A stretch of DNA of 34,508 nucleotides from Chryseobacterium gleum (lineage in GTDB: Bacteria > Bacteroidota > Bacteroidia > Flavobacteriales_D > Crocinitomicaceae): the NCBI GenBank assembly GCA_943326315.2, contig CALPSU020000003.1:1-34508 (forward strand), read 5' to 3'. The position numbers were made by a program, and so were the translations under genes. Within the stretch, counting starts at the first letter, position 1; every line of letters begins with the position of its first letter. The notes below the pieces were generated by a model. The model saw nothing but the letters and a program-made list of their open reading frames with translations, was not told where the DNA came from and did not search any database. Positions 18,158-26,985 of this stretch are shown one piece after another.

Positions 18158-18904
18158 ATGAAATTATTACAAGATAAAGTAGTACTTATAACAGGTGCAT
18201 CAAGAGGGATTGGAAAGTCAATAGCTGAAGAGTGTGTAAAACAAGGCGCTATAGTTGCTTTTACATATTTATCTTCAGAGGAAAAAGCTAGAGCTTTGGA
18301 GGTTGAATTATCTGTAAACGGTGGCGTAGCAAAAGGTTTTAAATCAGATGCTGCTAAGTATGATGATGCTCAAACATTAGTCGATGATGTTGTTGCACAA
18401 TTTGGGACTATTGATGTCTTAGTTAATAATGCTGGTATTACTAGAGATACTCTTTTGATGAGAATGTCAGAAGAGCAATGGGATGAAGTAATGAATACAA
18501 ATTTAAAATCGGCTTTTAATTTAACAAAAGCTGTTCAACGTCCAATGTTGAAAGCTAAGAAAGGCTCAATCATAAATATGTCATCTGTCGTTGGTGTAAG
18601 TGGAAACGCTGGACAATCTAATTATGCAGCATCGAAAGCTGGATTAATTGGTTTTACAAAGTCTATTGCACAAGAATTAGGATCTAGAAATATTCGTTGC
18701 AATGCAATAGCACCAGGATTTATTGAAACAGAGATGACTGCTGCGCTTGATCAAAATGTTGTAGAAGAATGGAGGAAATCTATTCCATTAAAAAGGGGTG
18801 GTTCTCCAAAGGATGTAGCTGATTTGACGGTTTTTTTAGGGTCTGATATGTCAACATATATTACAGGTCAAACAATCAACGTTTGTGGTGGAATGTTGAT
18901 GTAA
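18158..18904 (+). CDS. fabG: 3-oxoacyl-[acyl-carrier-protein] reductase
   Basis: 248 aa SDR; VVLITGASRGIGKSIAEE, NNAGITRDTLLMRM, YAASKAGLIGFTKSIAQELGSRNIRCNAIAPGFIETEM, YITGQTINVCGGMLM. Confidence 0.95.
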   Translation: MKLLQDKVVLITGASRGIGKSIAEECVKQGAIVAFTYLSSEEKARALEVELSVNGGVAKGFKSDAAKYDDAQTLVDDVVAQFGTIDVLVNNAGITRDTLLMRMSEEQWDEVMNTNLKSAFNLTKAVQRPMLKAKKGSIINMSSVVGVSGNAGQSNYAASKAGLIGFTKSIAQELGSRNIRCNAIAPGFIETEMTAALDQNVVEEWRKSIPLKRGGSPKDVADLTVFLGSDMSTYITGQTINVCGGMLM

Positions 18905-18922
18905 GTATATACTAGTAGTTTT

Positions 18923-18965
18923 AAAAAAGAAATTCATTCAATTTTTTTGAATGAATTTCTTTTTT
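18923..18965. terminator. Strong bidirectional intrinsic terminator between convergent fabG and symporter genes
   Basis: Perfect 19-bp arms AAAAAAGAAATTCATTCAA (18923-18941) and TTGAATGAATTTCTTTTTT (18947-18965), 5-nt loop, T-run. Confidence 0.92.
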
Positions 18966-18997
18966 GATATGAATTATTTTTAATTATTAAATCTAGT

Positions 18998-20218
18998 CTA
19001 AGCCTCAATCTTTAAACGTTGTTCAATTTCAATTGCATAAACTTTAGCATCAAATTCCTTTTCACTCTTTGCTATTACTAATGTTGCCACACCATTTCCA
19101 ATTATATTAGTAATTGCTCTAGCTTCACTTAAAAATTTATCTACGCCGAATAAAAATGCAAGTCCTTCTAAAGGGATATTATGAAGTGAGGATAGGGTTG
19201 AGGCTAAAACGACAAAACCACTCCCGGTAACTCCTGCAGCACCTTTTGACGTTAACATAAGAATACCTATTATTAAAAGAATCTCTTGGAAACTTAGCGG
19301 AACATTATAAAGCTGTGCTAAAAATATAACAGACATAGATAGATAAATTGATGTTCCGTCTAGATTGAATGAATAACCAGTAGGTACTACTAATCCAACA
19401 ACAGATTTTTTACATCCAAGATCCTCTAATTTTTTCATTAAGTTAGGTAGAGCTGTTTCGGATGAAGAAGTACCTAAAACGATGATAATTTCTTCTTTTA
19501 TATAGCGTAAAAACTTGAAAATGTTTAATTTATATAGTTTCATGATGCCTCCAAGTACAATTATGACGAATGCTATCATAGTAAAATAAACGCAACCAAC
19601 TAGTTTTCCTAAAGGTAATAAGGAATTTAAGCCATATTCTCCAACAACATAAGCCATTCCACCGAATGCACCAACAGGAGCCAAATACATAACGTATTTT
19701 AATGTTTTAAAAACAAATTTAGAAGCCTTCTCTAATCTTATAACTATTGATTCTCTATTTTTCAAATAAGTAAGGGATATTCCAATTAATATCGCAATAA
19801 TTAAAACTTGAATAGTAAAATTATCTCTGATAAAATGTAACCAACTAAATGGTTCAGCAGCTTTTGAAATGAATTTAGAAGCATCTTTTCCTACTAAAGA
19901 TGCTTTGTCTATATTTCCTGGTTTAAAGAGGAATGCAACACCAACACCAATTGCTAAAGCTAAAGTAGTTACGATTTCAAAATACACTAAAGACTTTAAT
20001 CCAATTCTTCCTACTTTTTTTAGATTCCCCATTGACCCAATTCCTAAAACTATCGTTAGAAATATAATTGGAGCAATAAATAACTTTATAATGCTAATAA
20101 AAGATTTACCTATTATTTCCATTTTAACACCTTGTTCAGGAAAGAAATGCCCAAGTAATATTCCATAAACAATTGCTAGGATTACATAAAAAGTAAGATG
20201 TGTGAATATTTTTTTCAT
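18998..20218 (-). CDS. Dicarboxylate/amino acid:cation symporter (DAACS/SLC1 family)
   Basis: 406 aa; GSMGNLKKVGRIGLKSLVYFE, GTSSSETALPNLMKKLEDLG, VPTGYSFNLDGTSIYLSM, MLTSKGAAGVTGSGFVVLASTL. Confidence 0.93.
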   Translation of the reverse strand: MKKIFTHLTFYVILAIVYGILLGHFFPEQGVKMEIIGKSFISIIKLFIAPIIFLTIVLGIGSMGNLKKVGRIGLKSLVYFEIVTTLALAIGVGVAFLFKPGNIDKASLVGKDASKFISKAAEPFSWLHFIRDNFTIQVLIIAILIGISLTYLKNRESIVIRLEKASKFVFKTLKYVMYLAPVGAFGGMAYVVGEYGLNSLLPLGKLVGCVYFTMIAFVIIVLGGIMKLYKLNIFKFLRYIKEEIIIVLGTSSSETALPNLMKKLEDLGCKKSVVGLVVPTGYSFNLDGTSIYLSMSVIFLAQLYNVPLSFQEILLIIGILMLTSKGAAGVTGSGFVVLASTLSSLHNIPLEGLAFLFGVDKFLSEARAITNIIGNGVATLVIAKSEKEFDAKVYAIEIEQRLKIEA

Positions 20219-20415
20219 CTATTTTATTTAATATTTATAAAAGTGAACTACTGTAAATATATTTAAAATTAAAGTAAAAACAGTTATTCTTTCAAATAGG
20301 ATTTAATATATAACCAATTATCAAATAAGAAAAAAATAACTTAGCTTTGGAGTATAATTTAAAATTGATAATAAATGCATCTTAATTTAGTCATTTATTA
20401 ATTTAACGAAATTAA

Positions 20416-21840
20416 ATGGTTTTTAGTAGCATTGTCTTTTTACTTTATTTTCTCCCTATTTTTTTGATAGCCTATTTTTTGGTTGGAAAGAAATATAAAA
20501 ACCTTGTTATACTTCTTTTTAGTGTGTTTTTTTATAGTTGGGGAGCACCTAAATTTATTTTTGTAATCCTATTAACTACTTTTTTAGATTTCCATTTAGT
20601 AAAATGGATGTGCAAAACGACCAATTTTTCAATTCGAAAATGGATACTTTTCTTTTCAGTATCCATGAATTTAGGTTTATTATTTTATTTTAAGTATTCT
20701 AATTTTTTCATTGAAAATATTAATAGTGTTTTACAAGTTTTAGGAATTAAAAATATTGAATGGGTGAAATTGATTCTTCCGATTGGAATTTCATTTTATA
20801 CTTTTGAAACAATTACATATGTAGTAGATGTTTATCGAAGAATTCATAAACCGTTGCTTAATTTTTGGGACTACTTATTATATATCATTTTATTCCCCAA
20901 GTTAATTGCCGGTCCAATAGTGAGATATCATGAGCTAGCTGATCAAATTAAAGATCGATCTAAAGAAGAAACAACTGAAAACCGTTTAGCTGGATTTTAT
21001 CGGTTTTCAATCGGTTTAGCAAAAAAAGTGTTGATAGCGAATCAGGTTGGAGTTATTGCAGATCATGTTTTTCAATCGAATTTTAATGATTTAACTTCTC
21101 TTACTGCTTGGGTTGGTGTTTTAGCGTATACTTTTCAGATTTATTTTGACTTCTCAGGATATTCAGATATGGCAATAGGAATAGCTAAAATGATTGGATT
21201 TAAATTCCCTGAAAACTTCGATAATCCTTATGTTTCTAAAAGTGTTACTGAATTTTGGAGAAGATGGCATATTTCTTTAGGGAATTGGATGCGTAACTAT
21301 CTTTATATTCCATTAGGTGGGAGTAAGGTTGATACCAAAAGGCGTTTATTCTTTAATTTGTGGATCGTTTTCTTGTTGTCAGGTTTATGGCATGGAGCTT
21401 CTTGGGGTTTTATTGTTTGGGGGGCTTATCATGGACTATTTTTAGTAATTGAGAGGGCAGGTTTTCATAAAATTTTATCTAAAATTGGAAAGTTTCCAAG
21501 TACTTTTTTTACTTTTTTAGTTATTGCAATAGGTTGGGTCTTTTTCAGAGTCGAAAAAGTAGACGATTCATTTGTTTATCTTCATCGACTTTTCTCATTT
21601 GATGATTTTAAAATACAATCATTTGATAAAGAGTCGTATACTTTCTTTTGTTTGGCTATTTTCTTTTCATTCTTTACTTATACTAAAATCGGACAAAAAA
21701 TACACGATAAAATATTTTTTCAGACTTTTTCAAATCGTTTTCATTTCATTTTGACTACTGTTTCTATTTTGCTCTTTGCATTTTCAGTAAGTTCAATTAC
21801 AGCTTTTGGTTTTAATCCGTTTATTTATTTTAGATTTTAA
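20416..21840 (+). CDS. MBOAT family O-acyltransferase (AlgI-like)
   Basis: 474 aa multi-TM; LPIGISFYTFETITYVVDVYR, FDFSGYSDMAIGIAKMIGFKFPENFDNPYVSKSVTEFWRRWHISLGNWMRNYLYIPLGG, LLSGLWHGASWGFIVWGAYHG. Confidence 0.93.
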   Translation: MVFSSIVFLLYFLPIFLIAYFLVGKKYKNLVILLFSVFFYSWGAPKFIFVILLTTFLDFHLVKWMCKTTNFSIRKWILFFSVSMNLGLLFYFKYSNFFIENINSVLQVLGIKNIEWVKLILPIGISFYTFETITYVVDVYRRIHKPLLNFWDYLLYIILFPKLIAGPIVRYHELADQIKDRSKEETTENRLAGFYRFSIGLAKKVLIANQVGVIADHVFQSNFNDLTSLTAWVGVLAYTFQIYFDFSGYSDMAIGIAKMIGFKFPENFDNPYVSKSVTEFWRRWHISLGNWMRNYLYIPLGGSKVDTKRRLFFNLWIVFLLSGLWHGASWGFIVWGAYHGLFLVIERAGFHKILSKIGKFPSTFFTFLVIAIGWVFFRVEKVDDSFVYLHRLFSFDDFKIQSFDKESYTFFCLAIFFSFFTYTKIGQKIHDKIFFQTFSNRFHFILTTVSILLFAFSVSSITAFGFNPFIYFRF

Positions 21841-21842
21841 AG

Positions 21843-22973
21843 ATGAATTATTTAAAAGGAAAAATAAAAGAAATTTTACTGATTTTCATTTTGCTAGTGT
21901 TGGTTTTTCCAGCTATTCAAAAAATGTTTAACATAATAAAAGTAGAATGGTTGAAGGGTGCAATAATTAAAATCGATAAGAAAGAATTAACGACTTATAA
22001 TTGGTTTTCAGGAGAGTATCAAGAACAATCAGAAAAATACTTTAACGAAAATTTCGGATTTAGAAATGCTTTTATTCGATTGAATAATGAAATTGGATTT
22101 GATTTTTTCAGGAAAGCCAAAGCAAATGGAGTTATCATAGGAAAGAACGATTATTTATTCGAAGAGAATTATATAAAAGCTTATTATGGGACTGATTTTA
22201 TAGGGAAAGATAGTATTGATCAAAGAATGGATCGATTAAAATATGTTCAGGATACCTTAAAAAAACTTAATAAAAATATTATTTTGATTTTTGCAGCGGG
22301 AAAAGGATCGTACTATCCAGAATATATTCCCGATAAATTTAAAGTAAAAAAACGAATGACTAATTACGATTATCACTTAAAATTAGCAAAAGATTTTAAA
22401 ATTAATTATATCGATTTCAATGACTATTTCTTAAAAAATAAACATAAATGTAAACACCCGCTTTATCCCCAATATGGCATTCATTGGAGTAAATATGGAA
22501 TGTGTTTAGCTGCTGATTCAATAATTCGTTATATCGAAAAAATGAGAAATATAGATATGAATAATCTTTATTGGAAAAAAGTAGATATAGAGAATCCTAA
22601 AGATGAAGATTACGATATTGCAAATGGGATGAATTTAATCTTTAAATTAAAAAGTTTTAAAATGGGGTATCCTCAAATAAAATTTGAAAATGCAAAGTCA
22701 AAAGTGAAACCTAACCTATTAGTTGTTTCAGATAGTTATTACTGGGGTATGTTTAATTTTGGAATTTCTAATGTTTTTAATAAGAGTCATTTTTGGTATT
22801 ATAACAAAGAAGTTTATCCTGAAACTTTTTCAAAGCCTTTATTTACAAGTGATATTGATTTGAAAAAAGAAATAAATGATCACGATGTCATTATAATTAT
22901 GTCAACACAAGCTACTATGACAGATTTAGGTTGGGGATTTATTGAAAAATTATATCAAACCTTAAAAAAATAA
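21843..22973 (+). CDS. AlgX/AlgJ-like SGNH-fold acetyltransferase partner of the MBOAT protein
   Basis: 376 aa, N-terminal TM; KANGVIIGKNDYLFEENYIKAYYG, QYGIHWSKYGMCLAADSI, LLVVSDSYYWGMF; 2 bp after the algI-like stop. Confidence 0.8.
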   Translation: MNYLKGKIKEILLIFILLVLVFPAIQKMFNIIKVEWLKGAIIKIDKKELTTYNWFSGEYQEQSEKYFNENFGFRNAFIRLNNEIGFDFFRKAKANGVIIGKNDYLFEENYIKAYYGTDFIGKDSIDQRMDRLKYVQDTLKKLNKNIILIFAAGKGSYYPEYIPDKFKVKKRMTNYDYHLKLAKDFKINYIDFNDYFLKNKHKCKHPLYPQYGIHWSKYGMCLAADSIIRYIEKMRNIDMNNLYWKKVDIENPKDEDYDIANGMNLIFKLKSFKMGYPQIKFENAKSKVKPNLLVVSDSYYWGMFNFGISNVFNKSHFWYYNKEVYPETFSKPLFTSDIDLKKEINDHDVIIIMSTQATMTDLGWGFIEKLYQTLKK

Positions 22974-22999
22974 AACTTCGATCAATTAAGACCCATTAA

Positions 23000-23068
23000 A
23001 AACAAAAAGTAGAAAAGACGGGCGTCCTTTCTACTTTTCTTAATCAACCTAACCTAACCACCTAAATC
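23000..23068 (-). ncRNA. Candidate small RNA of about 65-70 nt
   Basis: Minus strand: promoter TTG-N20-TATATTTG (23103..23073), then GATTTAGGTGGTTAGGTTAGGTTGATTAAGA, then AAAAGTAGAAAGGACgcccGTCTTTTCTACTTTT hairpin and U-rich tail. Confidence 0.45.
23005..23038. terminator. Intrinsic terminator hairpin
   Basis: Arms AAAAGTAGAAAAGAC (23005-23019) and GTCCTTTCTACTTTT (23024-23038), 14/15 paired, 4-nt loop; usable on both strands. Confidence 0.85.
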
Positions 23069-23072
23069 AATA

Positions 23073-23103
23073 CAAATATAAATATTATTAAATTAATTTT
23101 CAA
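23073..23103 (-). promoter_or_regulatory. Candidate promoter TTG-N20-TATATTTG for the putative small RNA
   Basis: caaatata at 23073-23080 and caa at 23101-23103 on the + strand. Confidence 0.5.
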
Positions 23104-23183
23104 AATTTATTTTGTTAAAAAATCAAAATATTTTCACAAAGTATTAGATAGTATATAACGTTTTAATTTAAATTTTCATAGTA

Positions 23184-24518
23184 TCACTTCTTAACCCATC
23201 TAAATATATGTTTCAATCTTACTCTATGACCAAATTGTAATATTCCATTTGCATAAATTCTACCTGCTAAACTCAATACTACTAGAGAAGAAATAATCAA
23301 TATCAATAAAGATAAAAATAGTTCGTAAAAGTGCCCGGTTTTATAACCTTGAGAAAGTTTAACCATTACTACAACTGGAGATGTAAAAGGTAAATAATGG
23401 AATAAAGTCGATAAAGAATTTTCAGGGTTTTGCATAGAATAATATCCACTATATAACGCAAAACAAAGTAAGAAAATTAGTGGTAATACAAATTGTTGAC
23501 CATCGCTTTCAGAACCAGCTGAAGCACCAATCGCAGCAAATAAAGTTCCGTAGAAAAAATATCCAATTATAAAGAAAACAATAAAATATCCCGTCATAAA
23601 TGTGAAGTTAATTCGTTCATATACAAGATCTACAAATTCATTGTATTCTCTAGCTGAGAAAAATTGCTCTTTACTAGATTGTGTTAAAACCTCATTAGAT
23701 AATTCTGTAATATTCAAGTTAGAAGCATCTAATAAATTTGGGAAAAGATTTTCTCTCATAAAATATAATCCAAATCCTATAAACACAACCCAAATTATAA
23801 ATTGAAAAAAAGCTGCTAGACCTATTCCAATTATTTTACCAAGCATTAATTGTTTGGGACTTACACAGCCTAAAAGTACTTCAACTATTCTGTTGCTTTT
23901 TTCTCTTGAAACACTTCGTAGAATTGTCATCCCAAATAGAAAGATAAAGATGAAAATAACAGTGCCATAAAAAAGGCCAACCCAACCACTTAAATCAGAA
24001 GCTTCATCATTTGGGTCGTATACATTTCTAAAACCAATGGTTAAAGGTTGTTTAATTTTTCTAAAATCTGAGATCGAAAATTTAGTAAATTGTTTAACAA
24101 GAACCTCTTCTAATCTTCTTTCAGCTTGATATTGAATTCTTGTTTGCATGGTCATAGAAGGCTTCTCTCTAAAAAAAACAAAAGCTGTTTTGTTTGAAAG
24201 AATTTTTTCATTAATCTCAAGTAAAGCATCAAATTCTTGGTATTGTTTTGCTTTTTCAAATTCATGGGTTTGAATGTACCCATCTGCAAAAGAGTAGGAG
24301 ATGGCTTCATCTTCTCTGGATAACATTTTATTTTCCATGATACCTGCAGGATCAACGATCAATACATTCCAGTTCTGTTTTGTTTGACCGCCCAAGACAA
24401 ATAATAAATATATAAGCCCTAAAACCATTAAAGGTCCAAGAATTGAAAGTATTAAAAAAGAACGTGCACTAATTCGTTCTTTCCATTCCCTAAGTGCTAT
24501 TATCCAGCTATTTCGCAT
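23184..24518 (-). CDS. ABC transporter permease (NatB-like/ABC-2 family)
   Basis: 444 aa; ALREWKERISARSFLILSILGPLM, SREKSNRIVEVLLGCVSPKQLMLGKIIGIG, HYLPFTSPVVVMVKL. Confidence 0.9.
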   Translation of the reverse strand: MRNSWIIALREWKERISARSFLILSILGPLMVLGLIYLLFVLGGQTKQNWNVLIVDPAGIMENKMLSREDEAISYSFADGYIQTHEFEKAKQYQEFDALLEINEKILSNKTAFVFFREKPSMTMQTRIQYQAERRLEEVLVKQFTKFSISDFRKIKQPLTIGFRNVYDPNDEASDLSGWVGLFYGTVIFIFIFLFGMTILRSVSREKSNRIVEVLLGCVSPKQLMLGKIIGIGLAAFFQFIIWVVFIGFGLYFMRENLFPNLLDASNLNITELSNEVLTQSSKEQFFSAREYNEFVDLVYERINFTFMTGYFIVFFIIGYFFYGTLFAAIGASAGSESDGQQFVLPLIFLLCFALYSGYYSMQNPENSLSTLFHYLPFTSPVVVMVKLSQGYKTGHFYELFLSLLILIISSLVVLSLAGRIYANGILQFGHRVRLKHIFRWVKK

Positions 24519-25440
24519 CTTGTAATTGTTCTTTAGGTTTAACTAAATCTATGAATATTTCTTGCATGGATGGTAATACTTCCCAGGCAGCTTCCATATT
24601 TATTTGTCCAATTAATACTTTTAATAAATCATCAAAACGATTTTCTCCTCGCATTTTCACTCGAACAATAAATTTATCGTCTCCAAGAATTTCTTTATCT
24701 ACAATTTCAAATCCTGTCCATAAGGCATTTACAAAGGCAATCATGCTTCCTCTAAATTTTACAGCATATTCACCTTTCTTTCTATTTTCTTGTAATTCGG
24801 ATATTTTTCCTTCTATTATTTTTTTTGATTCATGGATTAAAGCAACTCTATCACAAATAGCTTCTACACTTTCCATGTTATGAGATGAAAGAATAATGGT
24901 TTTACCTTTAGCCTTCATTTCAATTAACTCTTGTTTAATCAATTCAACATTGATAGGGTCAAAACCACTAAATGGTTCGTCTAGAATTAATAATTTAGGT
25001 TCATGTAAAACGGTACATATAAATTGAACTTTCTGAGCCATTCCTTTGGACAACTCTTCAATTCTTTTATCTCTCCAGTCTTGAATGTTAAATTTTTCTA
25101 ACCAATAATTAAGTTTTACAAGGACATCTGATTTTGATAATCCTCGGAGTTGACCTAAAAATAAAGCGTGATTTTCAACGGTCATACTTTTATATAAGCC
25201 TCTTTCCTCAGGTAAATAACCAATTTCTGATAAGTGTTTTTGAGTCAATATATCACCATTGAATCGAATAACTCCACTGTCCGGTTCGACAATTTTATTG
25301 ATAATTCGAATAAGAGTTGTTTTTCCAGCTCCATTAGGTCCAAGCATTCCAAAAATTTCACCTTGATTGATTGTCATTGACACGTCATCCAACGCTAGTT
25401 TTTTATAAAAGGACTTTGATATTTTTTGAATTTCTAACAT
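24508..25440 (-). CDS. ABC transporter ATP-binding protein (NatA-like)
   Basis: 310 aa; Walker A GPNGAGKTTL, signature ELSKGMAQKVQ, Walker B LLILDEPFSGFDP; 11-bp overlap with the permease gene. Confidence 0.95.
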   Translation of the reverse strand: MLEIQKISKSFYKKLALDDVSMTINQGEIFGMLGPNGAGKTTLIRIINKIVEPDSGVIRFNGDILTQKHLSEIGYLPEERGLYKSMTVENHALFLGQLRGLSKSDVLVKLNYWLEKFNIQDWRDKRIEELSKGMAQKVQFICTVLHEPKLLILDEPFSGFDPINVELIKQELIEMKAKGKTIILSSHNMESVEAICDRVALIHESKKIIEGKISELQENRKKGEYAVKFRGSMIAFVNALWTGFEIVDKEILGDDKFIVRVKMRGENRFDDLLKVLIGQINMEAAWEVLPSMQEIFIDLVKPKEQLQDAK

Positions 25441-25504
25441 TTTCTTTTTAGACTTAAGATTTTTAGACTTTAGATATTATATTAGACTGACAAATTATAT
25501 TGGT

Positions 25505-26962
25505 CTATTGTATAGTATCTATTGGTCTACTGTCTTGTAATATAAATTTCGCAATTGATTCAATGTGTCCAGTGTGAGGGAATTGATCAACTAATGATAA
25601 TTTATCTAATTTATATCCTGCTTTTAGTAATGTTTCTGTATCTCTGGCTTGTGTTGAAGGATTACAAGAAATATAAACAATATTTTTAGCTCCTAAATCG
25701 ATTACTTTAAGTAAAGTTTTCGGAGCAATTCCTGCTCTAGGAGGATCCAAGATTATAGTACCTATTTTCCCTTGATAATCTGGAAATTCTTTTAAAAATT
25801 TACCCACATCTGCAGCATGGAAATCGATGTTAGAAATATTGTTTCTTTTTGCATTTTTACGAGCATCTAGAATTGCTTCTTCCACAATATCAACACCTAT
25901 AATTTTAACGTCACTTTTTCTAGTTGTCAATATTTGACCGATTGTACCAGTTCCGCAAAAAAGATCCATGACAACTTCACTGGAATTAAGTTCTCCTTCG
26001 AAAACATAATCTAAAGCTTTGTTATAGAGTCTTTCAGCACATTTTGGATTTGTTTGAAAAAAACTTTCCATGCTTATTTCAAATGAAAGTCCTACAATTT
26101 TTTCAATGACTTTATCTTCTCCATAAAGTAAACGAATAGAACCATTTTCTATTTTTGCTCTGTCTGCAACATTATCATTAATTGTATGTTGAAATCCAGC
26201 TAATCTTTTACCTAATTTCGATTGTAAAAATTGCGAAAAAGATTCTACATCAAATTTTTCAACGTCTTCAGAAGAAGTTACTAAATTCAGTAATAATTGA
26301 TCTTGAAAAAAAGATTTACGAACAACAATATGTCTAAAAAAACCAGTTTTCTTTGGTGGATGCCATGCTGGTAAATTAGTATCTTTTAAATAATTTCTAA
26401 TATCTACTAAAATTGTTTCCCATTGATCATCAAATAACCCACTTGGTTTATTTAAACTTTCAACTTTCCACCAAGTACCTCTGCGTTTAAAACCTAGAGC
26501 AAAAGATTCGTCGATTTCTTCTCCTGTTGAAGGAACATGTTCTATACAAGAGAAACTATATTCCATTTTATTTCGGTAATAAAAATGATCTGGAGAAGAT
26601 ATAAATTCATCAAAAATTGAATCAATATCTTTTACATTTCCAATTCTTTTAAACAATTCTAATGTTGTTTCCTTTTTAGCTTGTTCTTGTAGGTGAATTG
26701 GTACATAAATATATGGGCCACCTGATATTTCCTGAAAATTTGAGATAACTTCTAATTCTGATCTATCAATTATATCTATTAGTTTTGCTTCTGCAAACTT
26801 TTTTTTCTTTTTTTCTATTCTAGCTCTTATTTTTTGTCCTGGAAATGAATTATCTACAAAAACTACATAAAAACCATCATCTGTAGGTACTTTAGCAATC
26901 CCTCTTCCTCCAAAGGAATAATCTGTAATAGTTAATTCGACAACTTCTCCTCTATGAAACAC
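25505..26962 (-). CDS. TrmA/RlmD-family RNA (uracil-5-)methyltransferase, variant without canonical Fe-S cysteines
   Basis: 485 aa; TRAM-like N-terminus, YYRNKMEYSFS, VMDLFCGTGTIGQIL, TIILDPPRAGIAPKTL, catalytic IVYISCNPSTQARD. Confidence 0.9.
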   Translation of the reverse strand: MFHRGEVVELTITDYSFGGRGIAKVPTDDGFYVVFVDNSFPGQKIRARIEKKKKKFAEAKLIDIIDRSELEVISNFQEISGGPYIYVPIHLQEQAKKETTLELFKRIGNVKDIDSIFDEFISSPDHFYYRNKMEYSFSCIEHVPSTGEEIDESFALGFKRRGTWWKVESLNKPSGLFDDQWETILVDIRNYLKDTNLPAWHPPKKTGFFRHIVVRKSFFQDQLLLNLVTSSEDVEKFDVESFSQFLQSKLGKRLAGFQHTINDNVADRAKIENGSIRLLYGEDKVIEKIVGLSFEISMESFFQTNPKCAERLYNKALDYVFEGELNSSEVVMDLFCGTGTIGQILTTRKSDVKIIGVDIVEEAILDARKNAKRNNISNIDFHAADVGKFLKEFPDYQGKIGTIILDPPRAGIAPKTLLKVIDLGAKNIVYISCNPSTQARDTETLLKAGYKLDKLSLVDQFPHTGHIESIAKFILQDSRPIDTIQ

Positions 26963-26985
26963 GTACTTATAATTAATGATTGATA

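Noticed and set aside
19869-20168. 99-aa + strand ORF
   Set aside because: Antisense to the dicarboxylate symporter gene; Pro/Ile-rich mirror frame.
24494-24883. 129-aa + strand ORF and 67-aa alternative-frame ORF at 24152-24355
   Set aside because: Overlap fully with the convincing ABC transporter genes on the minus strand.
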